Below are positions 56,107 through 64,000 of a stretch of DNA of 64,000 nt, in pieces. A program made the translations under genes and the position numbers. Each line of letters opens with the position of its first letter. Position 1 is the first letter of the stretch. The DNA is from Basidiobolus meristosporus CBS 931.73 (taxonomy: Eukaryota; Basidiobolomycota; Basidiobolomycetes; Basidiobolales; Basidiobolaceae): positions 62,001-126,000 of the forward strand of contig MCFE01000199.1 of assembly GCA_002104905.1 (NCBI GenBank), read 5' to 3'. The notes beneath the pieces were generated by a model. The model ran no database searches. It saw nothing but the letters and a program-made list of their open reading frames with translations, and was not told the origin of the DNA.

Positions 56107-57540
56107 CTACCCCTCAACTAAATATTTTCTTAATCCTAATTCCTCCATGTGATTCTCAAATTGTGGCCTAGCTAGTGGTTTTGTCAATATACCTGCCACT
56201 CTTTTGTTAGTTGGGCAGTACACTAACTCTACTAAGTTATTTTCTACAGCTTCCCTTGCAAAGTGATGCTGTATATCAATGTGCTTAGTTCTGGCATGAT
56301 AAGTAGGATTTCTAGCTAACAAAATACAACTTTAATTAACCTTATAAATACATGTTGGTTCATCTGAATAAAAACTTAAGTCTTTGAATAATTCTTGAAG
56401 CCATATATCCTCCTAAGTTGCTTGACATCCAGCCATATATTCTGCTTCAGTTGTAGATAGGGCCACAGTTGGTTGTTCCATGCAATTCCAAGTAATAGCT
56501 GCACCAGCATAGAGAAACACATATCCTGTGGTAGAGTGTCTGTCAATCAAATCCCTACCCCAATCTGAATCACTATAACCATCAGGTTTTTGCCTATAAG
56601 CTGTGCCAGAGTAATCCAGTACCATATTTATGGTACCTTGTAGATATCTAAAAATCCTCTTAACTGCTGCAATTTGATCCAATCCATAATTCTGCATGAG
56701 TTGACTGACTATTTCAACTGCCACTGCAATATGTGGACTTGTAGACAGCATCAAGTACATTAGGCTACCAACCATTGATTGATAGGGAAGGTCTTGGGCC
56801 ATACTTGAGCCATTTACATCTGTTACTGGCTGAGATTTGTTTAATTTCAGGTTATTGTCCATAGGGGTAGCTGCAGGTTTGCAATTTCTCACTTCAAAGC
56901 ATTTAAGAATGTCTCTGATGTACTTAGATTGATTCAGCTCAGCTTTCTGTGTAGGCTTGTCAAATTTGACTTCAATTCCAAGAGAATAGCTCAATTTTCT
57001 AAGATCTTTCATCTCAAACTTGCTGAAGAGATCTGATTTCATCTGTTTAAGTGCCTCTTGGTCACTTGTGGCTATAATTAGCTTGTCCACATAAAGAACT
57101 AGGAGGCTCACAACCTTTTTGGGCCGTTTCACATATATACAGTGATCTGCAGTGCCACAAGAGAACCCAATTTCCTCTAGATATGTGTCAAGCTTCTTAT
57201 ACCATGCTCTAGATGCCTGCTTAAGCCCATACAGCAATATTCTAAGCTTGCACACCTTATGGAGGTCTTTTGGATCAGTAAACCTTCTGGTTGCTCCGTA
57301 TATATAGTTTCTAGCAAATCCCCATTTAGAAAGGCTATTTTGACGTCCATTTGGGGTAGATCTAGACTGTGCACAGCTGTCAGGGCTAGAACTGTCCTAA
57401 TGGAGTTAAACTTGGCAACTGGAGCAAATGTTTCTTTAAAGTCTAGTCCCCAGATCTGGGAATAGCCTTAAGCCATCTTTATGGCCTTGCACCTATCAAC
57501 TGCACCATTTGAGATTATTTTGATCTTGTAGACCCATCTT
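56107..57540 (-). pseudogene. Copia-1 reverse transcriptase and RNase H
   Basis: Reading leftward: QMDVKIAFLNGDLLETIYTE (about 57355-57295), the main open frame 57255-56413 with CKLRILLYGLKQASRAWYKK, and the catalytic motif as LYVDKLII, where copia RT has YVDD, so the second catalytic Asp is Lys. RNase H follows with GYSDSDWGRDLIDRHSTTGY and ALSTTEAEYMAG. After a stop the C-terminus lies in 56322-56107 (HIDIQHHFAREAV, then GILTKPLARPQF), immediately before the purine tract. Confidence 0.88.
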
Positions 57541-58600
57541 CATCCTATTGGCTTTCTCCTATTTAGTAAATCTACCAGTTCCAACATTTTTGCCTTGATC
57601 AGGGATTGGTACTCCTCCTGCATGGCTTGTTGCCTTAAAGTATCATCTGGACTTTGCATTGCCTGTTCTAGATTCTGAAGTTTGGCACATAAAGCAAGAT
57701 GATCTTCTTCGTGATCATTGGATGTCTGCCACCAGAATCCAGGGGCATTTCTTATTCTTGTGGATCTCCTAAATGGGATAATCTGCTCTGATCTGGAACT
57801 GGTAGAATTATCATCCGTATGTGGGTGAATTAGGTACATATCTTCTTTATTAGTGTTTATTGCACCATGAGGTAGCTGGCCAATGATTTCAGTGGCTTTG
57901 ATATTTGAATTCTCCTCAAATAGAATTTCCCTGCTATTGATCAGCTTCTGAATTTCCCCATTGTATACTCTATACCCTTTAGTATCTTCACAATACCCAA
58001 GAAAGATCCCTTTCCTACTCTTTGGTTCCAACTTTGAGTGTTTTTTGTCAGGGATGTGATAAAACACATCACTGCCAAAGGTCTTGAGGTGCTGGAGTTC
58101 TGGTTTTTTGCCTGTAAAAGCTTCAAAAGGTGAAGAACCACGTAGTGCTGTTATTGGGCATCTTTCTTGACATACACTGTGGTAGCAACAGATTCAGCCC
58201 AAAGCTAATAGCCTATTCCCTCACCATGTAGCATAGATGTTCCCATCTCCACTATTGTTCTATTTGCATGTTCTGCTACTTCATTTTGCTGTGGAGTATG
58301 AGGAACTGTGGTCTGTTGAAGTATACCAGTGGACAAGCTGTATTTTGCAAACTCCTTTAAGCAGACAGTGTTATCATGAGGCTACATATGTCTGAGTATA
58401 CAATAGCCAATATTTTGGTGGTATTAATGTCTTCTGAGCTCTTGAAACTTTGACTAGCTTTTTTGCCATATGAATATCCCTTACAAACATTCAATTTGAT
58501 TGGAATTGAGTTTTTTAGGCCCAAGACAAGCTGATTTTCACCATTTGGCTCATTTTCTATTCCCCAATGTGTCCTAGCCTCCTATGCCATGTCTCCCAGT
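57541..58600 (-). pseudogene. Copia-1 integrase and linker
   Basis: The integrase core is eroded at about 58560-58150, with TVPHTPQQNEVAEHANRTIV (about 58305-58245) holding the catalytic Glu. The open frame 58067-57540 carries the post-core block SRKGIFLGYCEDTKGYRVYN and EILFEENSN, then the linker to RT (PFRRSTRIRNAPGFW, MQEEYQSLIKAKMLELVD). Confidence 0.82.
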
Positions 58601-59867
58601 TGGTTTCATCAGTTTCAGCATTGTTCACATACTCATTCACAATGATCTTGCATTGTAACTTGCATATATTGTGATCTCTGATTCCCAAAGCTAATTTTAG
58701 TCTATTTTCACTCAATATCAAGCAGCTCATCAAAGTAAAAACAAATTTCAGTCCCTGAGCAGTTGCTGTACTGACTGAGAGTAGGTTCTTAGCTATTCCA
58801 GGTATAAAGAGTAAGTCAGTCAGTCTTGCTGTTGTTGTCCCTGAGCTGTTGCTTGCATTTGGTTTTATAGACCCACTGACGGTAGGTTCCAGAGCAGAGT
58901 TATCTCCCAGATAAACCTTTGTTATGGGAATAGTCTTTGAGTTGCTGAACCACTCATTTATACCACAAATATGCTGTGACACTCCAGAGTCAATGTACCA
59001 TTCATTACTTTGGTTACCTGCACTCTTTTGTACAGTTACAAATAGCTGTTCATCAGTAGTAATATGGTTTGCCTGCTCTAGTTTTTTTTGTCTGCCTGTT
59101 TCTTCTTGCATTCTCTTGCCCAATATCCCGGCTTTTTACAGTAGTTGCAGTAAACTGACTTCTTTGGTTTTGTTACTTTCCCTTCTTTTCTGAGTGCCTT
59201 TCTGAACTGAATAAGGTATTATCTTCAATTTTCTCTGATTGATCATTACTTCTGAGTTCTTCATGGATAAGTCATCCTTTGACATTGTCTAAAGTCAAAT
59301 TTTCTTCTCTGCTTTCAAAGGAACATATGAGTGGCTCATACTTCTCTGGTAGGTTGCAATGCAATCACAGTATCTTTTCTTCATCATCTACACTAGCATA
59401 AATACTGTGAAGTTCTTCTGTAAGTGTCTCTATTCTGGTAATGAGTTGTAGCATGTCATCATCTGGCTTCTTCCTCATATTGAAGAGCCTTTTTTTAAAT
59501 AAAGCTTGCTTGATACTGACTGTGCTCTAAAGATCTTCTTTAAGGATTCCCATGCTGCTTTGGCAGTATTTGAGGCATGGATTTGTCTAATGACGGAATC
59601 TTGCACATTGATACATATGGCATTAAAGGCCTTACTCTCCTTCTCTTAAGACTTCTCCACTTCTTGTGCTGTTCCTTTGGGCTCAACTTCTTTTCCTGTC
59701 ACCATATTCCAAAGCTGCCTTTCTTCAAGGTAGATCTGCATCTTGATTCTCCAAAGTCTGTAGTTCTTTCCATCAAACCTCTCCTTTACAGGGAAGCTGT
59801 TTGTGTTGTTCTGTTTGCTGGTAGAAGTCATCTTTAGAATAGAGCAAGGCAATTTGGGCTTATAACC
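58557..59867 (-). pseudogene. Copia-1 gag and protease
   Basis: The gag N-terminus is at 59852-59646 (VKERFDGKNYRLWRIKMQIY). Middle gag is eroded. The open frame 59123-58557 holds the protease (NEWYIDSGVSQHICGINEWF, with the DSG active site) and the GAG-pre-integrase motif NWETWHRRLGHIGE at its end. A zinc-knuckle remnant is suggested just upstream (near 59150) but not clear. Confidence 0.82.
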
Positions 59868-60236
59868 TGTGGCAATTTAAGAAGTGATTTGGATATAAGG
59901 AACTTATTAAGAAATAGTGATAATAGTTGAACTGTTGTTAATTGCTAAAGAAGCTCAGTATTTATACCTTTGTAAAAGTAATACAGCTGTAACACTACGT
60001 AAGGAGGGTTTCTCAATACTCAGGAGCATTCTGTAACAGTTTTAGGGTTAGGACAGAATGCTTGGTAGTAGTGCTAATTTGATCCTGCCTATAGGGGAAT
60101 AATCATAAGATCATAGGTCTGAACAAAGTGGTGAAGTTAAAGCTGTAAATTAGTCCCATAGTGACCAAGACTAGTCAAGAATTGTTAAGTAGAGTTTGAG
60201 CTGCTGATTGATACCAAATAGTTCAATATTTCAACA
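59868..60236 (-). repeat. Copia-1 5' LTR
   Basis: 369 bp, TGTGGCAATTTAAG to TTTCAACA on the plus strand, adjoining the primer-binding region (tataacc at 59861-59867). Confidence 0.9.
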
Positions 60237-61754
60237 GTATCTGCTACCCTAAGTACTTTTCACAGTCTCCAATCAACATTTATACGCATAGGAAACAATA
60301 CAAATGCAAAGACTGGATAAACTGGATATATGTTTACTCAAGTGGCCTTCTGAAGCCATTTCTACTAAGAGTACATTGAAAGCATTTGAAGTCATACTTG
60401 GTCATTGGAGTAATATTTGCCAACCTGATGCATCTACAGCTTTTGTACAAGGAGCTTGTGAAGGGGTTTGAGCAACCTATACTACAAACATGGAGCAGAA
60501 CACGTATGTATCTGCTGCTACTGTATCCATTTGCTACTCCATCTTGCTCAGTGTGTTTAGAATATTGGACCTTGCTTCACCACTTGGGAGTTTCCTATTA
60601 AGTAGATGTGTGGGGAGATAGGAAGCTGAGTCAAGTAGCAGGTACTACCAAATCACAATCTCATCAAGAATATCACATGCAAATCCTGCATGGATGTGAT
60701 AGGTTGACACATGGAAGACATTCAGGAAGAGTTGGAAAATACTGAGGATACATGTGCACATGGAGACATCTATGCCTATGGCATTAAGATGCTAAGTAGC
60801 CCCCATGTGTGGGTAATCAGCTAGGTTTTGCAAAATTGGGGCAGGTGCAGCAAGAAACTAATTCTTATCAGGGAAACTCTACTAAGGCATGCCGGATTAC
60901 TCTTAGTCACAAGCCAATCTCTACACAATTCAGAAATAAATTCACGCAAACAAGAGCCAGAATGCACCAATAATGGGATCTAGAATCCTGCAGGAAGGAC
61001 TCTATTGGCTAAATACCAAAAAGTTCTTTGCAGATAATCAGGAGGTATTGCTGGCAGAAGTTGTGGCAACCAAGCATAAGCTTGCAGATGTATATGCAAA
61101 CAGCAATACAAGGTATATAGCAACTTTGCAGGCTTCATATTAAAAAGCCTTAAAGTTGATGTTATAGGGGTATGTCAAATGAAGCAGGTGTGCATGTTTG
61201 TAAAGACTAGTAAGCAGGTGGCCATAGTATCTTTTGACCCAAACTATTTGTCAAATACCCAAGGTAGCAATGGGTAAGCAAATAACAAGGGGTGATTCTA
61301 AAGTTGAATTTATGAATTGCACAAGGGGAGGTAGAAAAAGGAAATACTATTTGGTCAATTGGTGTGGTAGCATTATACTGAACTGGCTGTAGTCTGTCAA
61401 ACTGCCATAATAATGCCTTTGGCAGCTGGCAAAGGGGCTGTCCAAACAACTTCAAGTTGCTTACCATATAAGGCAATTAGATGTAGTGGCTGGTTGGATT
61501 CACTCAGATAGTTGTTAAGTGCACAGAGACCGCAACAATTCCATATCACCTCATCCAAAACACCACAAAAACACAGCTATACTTTAGCAACTATGTTTGG
61601 CATTAAAATAGCAAAATGACATTGTGATCCCATCACAAAATCATTTATATGGTCATTAATTCCAAGCTGCTGGTACTATTGCAGTCTCCTGACAGGATCT
61701 TGATAGCTGATCCAGATTGAGTCCACCCACAGAACCAAATTGTTTTTCATATGG
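60237..61754 (+). pseudogene. Tnp2 C-terminus and terminal repeat, element G
   Basis: It continues from 55737 with ICYPKYFSQ-like sequence, an eroded DWINWIYVYSSGLLKPFLLR, and ANLMHLQLLYKELVKGFEQP (60416 on). Then come WTLLHHLGVSY and the HMEDIQEELENTEDTCAHGD block (about 60710-60770). Subterminal DNA ends tttttcatatgg at 61754, a diverged terminal repeat of the family. Confidence 0.72.
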
Positions 61755-62085
61755 AGAGTCATAGAAAAGTGCGTTACAGCAGATACACTAATTGAATGGT
61801 GCATTTAATGGAGTTGCTTGTTCAGTGTGGGGTTGAGCTTAATTCCAGCTTTGGATGTAAGGACTTGTATAGGTTATTATAGTTTGCAACTAAGTTCTCA
61901 TTGCTGATAGAATGGAAATAAACCAATTTGTATGCATGAAATGTAAGAGAATTGGTTAACTCCAGAAGTGAGGAGTTTGCAAAAAAGGCAATAATCAATT
62001 ATTGTACACTGACACAGGAGGTGATTCAGTGTTGGGGATCAGAAGGTGTCAGTGCAGGCAGAGAACCAATTTAAAGCCACTTAAG
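61755..62085 (+). pseudogene. ORF1 3' fragment (element H)
   Basis: It matches the last part of ORF1 and the following DNA of element C (28905-29220): ITAEILIEW-like start, QCGVELNSSFGCKDLYRLL, and ccaatttgtatgcatgaaatg. It then switches abruptly to Tnp2 sequence at about 62086. ORF1 and Tnp2 diverge in intact copies, so this same-strand joint is a rearrangement. Confidence 0.6.
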
Positions 62086-63797
62086 TTAAATGAGCCCTTT
62101 GAGATGCCAATGAAGTTTGAAGGAATTGGCAAGATATACTGAGTATCTGCTATCAGAGTACTTCTTACTTGCTCCAATCAATATTCAAACATATGTGCTG
62201 TGATACACATGTAAACATTAGATCAGCAAGATATATACCTCAAGTAGCCTTCTAAAGCCATTTCCACCAGGAGTACATCAGAAGTATTGAGAGCTATCTC
62301 TTGACAACATTGGAGTATTTTAGTATCCAATAGCTGCGCACTAAACTCTGAAATAGCTTACCTACAACTTTTATACAATGAGTTTATCACAAGAACTAAG
62401 TGGCCATACTGCAGGCATAATGCTGAATATGTAGATACCTGACACTGCTGCTTCCATTCTTTGCTCTATCTTGCTTGGTGTGTGAAGAATCTCAGGCCTT
62501 GCTTCTCCTTTGGGTAATCTTTGGTGAAGTGGAGGTATTAGTAGATAGAAAGATATGCCAGGTTGCAGGCTACTACTAAATCTTAACCCTATCAAGAATA
62601 TAGCCGTCATGTGCATATGGAGACACCTTTAACTTTGGCATTCAAAGGCTAAGTATCCCCAATATGTGGGTAATCTGGCTAGTAATACAGGATTGGGTTG
62701 GACACAACAAATAACTAATTGTAATTGGATCAGCTTTAACAAAGTATTTAGGCTTCTCCTGGTAATAAGCCAGCTTCTATACCATTGGGTACAGAATTCA
62801 CACATAAAAGGCTCAGAGCACACCAAATAACATTAATAGAATCCAGCAGGGAGAAGAAATAAATTGGCTAAGTATCAAAGAGTACCCTAAGAAGAAAAAC
62901 AGAAAAGGTCTGCAAAATGCTCTTGTGATGTTGGCTCAATTCCAAATTTCTCAAAATTGACAACTCTCATTATCTCTGTTTTTAGTTGATAGGCAGGCAA
63001 GCAAACAAAATGCGTAGGTGGAGACTAGGCCAACTGGCATCCATACCAAATTTGGTAATTAGCTGCCTGTTACTCCCATCAAAAGTTGCATTGGATATTT
63101 TTTCAACTTAAAACAACACCTGTATACCAGCAAAACACCATTAGAATACCGCCTGAAATCAGATGAGTTCCAAGTTTACAATTTTTCATAGGGGTACTTT
63201 GCAAATATCACAAGGTTCTCATGACAAAAGTAACAGCAACCAAGCATATGCTTACAAGCTATATATGCTACCACCAGGAAGGGCATAAAGCCATAATGCA
63301 AGTAAAAAACTAAAAAGCCATATCATGGAGGAGGAAGAAGTGTGCCAGTTGCAGCTGGTGTGCACATAGGTAGGGTTAATAAGGAGAAGGCAATACCTAC
63401 TTTGGATACAGATTTTATGGGGAACACCCATTGTAGGAGTGGGGAAGCAAGTAAAGAGCAGCAAATCTACAGCTATATATTCAAGCAGTGCAACAGGAGG
63501 TAGAAAAAGGAAGTGCTGAGTGGTAAGTTGGTCCAGTAGCGTTATAAAGTACTAGCTTTAGGCTGCCATTGTCATGCCAATAAAGGTCTGCAAAGAAACT
63601 GCCAAAACAGTATCAGTTTCTTTACCATATGAGGCAATTGAATTTATTGGTCTGTTAGGTCTGCACAAACTAACATAGACCACAAATGGACTGTCAAAAT
63701 GCTATACAACTCTTGCAAGAAGACTGTCTCAATACCATGTAGTTAATAATTCTATTTGATAGTAAAACTAACAACACACCATCCCAATTCTAACATA
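62086..63797 (+). pseudogene. Tnp2 C-terminal half (element H), split by a MITE
   Basis: Plus-strand Tnp2 from LNEPFEMPMKFEGIGK, through HSLLYLAWCVKNLRPCFSFG (about 62455-62515) to WLSIKEY (about 62880). The 309-bp element at 62885-63193 interrupts it, and reading resumes with YFANI and VAATKHMLTSYICYHQ (about 63235). There are many stops. It ends against the terminal repeat at 63798. Confidence 0.65.
62885..63193. mobile_element. Non-autonomous CACTA-family MITE, 309 bp, GTA duplication
   Basis: The left end is ccctaagaagaaaaac and the right end caatttttcataggg, matching the family terminal repeat CCCTATGAAAAATT. GTA flanks both sides (62882-62884 and 63194-63196), and removing the insert with one GTA restores the Tnp2 sequence. 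It has no coding potential and its interior does not obviously match the ends of element C, so it is probably mobilised in trans. Confidence 0.82.
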
Positions 63798-64000
63798 CCC
63801 TATGAAAAATAATTTGGTCCTGCAGGTGGATCCAATCCAGATCAACCAGGAGGATCCTGTTTAGAGATCATCCTAATACCAGCAGCTTAGAATTAGTGAC
63901 CCTCTTGACAATCTTATAATGGGATCACAACAGTGGTTTACTAATTTTACTACCAAATTAAGGGATAAATTTGACAAGATTTAATTGGTGCTGTGACAAA
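63798..64000. mobile_element. CACTA-family element, Tnp2-side terminus (continues past window)
   Basis: The terminal repeat ccctatgaaaaataatttgg starts at 63798. The following 200 bp match the subterminal regions at 3198 and 23784 (tgcaggtggatccaatccag, aattagtgaccctcttgaca, gattggtgctgtgac-like). The rest lies beyond the window. Confidence 0.8.

Larger units (their letters stand above)
55738..60236 (-). mobile_element. Copia-1 Ty1/copia retrotransposon, full length, GTATC target duplication
   Basis: LTRs of 369 bp at 55738-56106 (3') and 59868-60236 (5'). GTATC flanks both ends (55733-55737 and 60237-60241). On the minus strand the primer-binding region is ggttataagccc and the purine tract before the 3' LTR is gaggggtag. 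Domain order is gag, protease, integrase, RT, RNase H, as in copia. The coding region is broken in several places, so it is not autonomous. Confidence 0.93.

Noticed and set aside
1-64000. CRISPR arrays, tRNA or rRNA genes
   Set aside because: No short regularly spaced direct repeats with unique spacers, no tRNA-like cloverleaf and no rRNA-like stretch were noticed. The eukaryotic transposon content makes CRISPR irrelevant.

Overview
The window is a transposon graveyard from a nuclear fungal genome. I recognise no host housekeeping gene and no tRNA or rRNA. Every long stretch I can identify belongs to an LTR retrotransposon, a CACTA-type (Tnp2/Transposase_21) DNA transposon, a small non-autonomous element, or one foreign insertion that looks like giant-virus DNA. 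Element types, sparse CpG and a TCG-to-TTG mutation signature suggest a filamentous fungus, probably a basidiomycete; this is inference.

The dominant family is a CACTA-like element with two divergent genes: a Tnp2-type transposase and an unrecognised partner called ORF1 here. Its termini begin CCCTATGAAAAATTATT and it makes 3-bp target duplications. The best copy (element C, 23784-29392, 5609 bp) has both ends and a TAT duplication and sits inside the transposase gene of another copy (element D). Other remnants lie at 545-3197, 3198-4650, 13454-15715 with 23350-23783 and 29393-30500, 31660-32301, 44761-50841, 50842-51930, 51931-52497, 54374-61754 and 61755-63797; one more begins at 63798. A 309-bp non-autonomous derivative lies at 62885-63193.

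LTR elements: gypsy-3 (5037-13453, split by two solo LTRs); gypsy-1 (15716 to about 23300, with a 733-bp foldback element in gag); gypsy-2, present as two head-to-head copies forming a 12.3-kb palindrome (32302-44592); gypsy-4 (52867-54373, 5' LTR and gag only); a full-length copia (55738-60236, GTATC duplication) with further single LTRs at 4668, 51324 and 52498; and a second copia remnant at 30840-31640. Nesting gives relative ages: foldback inside gypsy-1 inside element D; element C also inside element D; copia inside element G.

The most unusual segment is 46741-48657. It interrupts and replaces part of the ORF1 gene of element E with the C-terminal half of a MutS7-type protein (MutS ATPase plus C-terminal HNH domain), the kind known from giant viruses, octocoral mitochondria and some Epsilonproteobacteria. 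It is followed by a non-coding tail holding a two-copy tandem repeat of about 102 bp. Its composition (very few G, many C on the + strand) is unlike everything around it. The second notable feature is the palindrome: its right arm has lost CpG sites still present in the left arm, mostly in TCG context, while both arms share one integrase stop codon.
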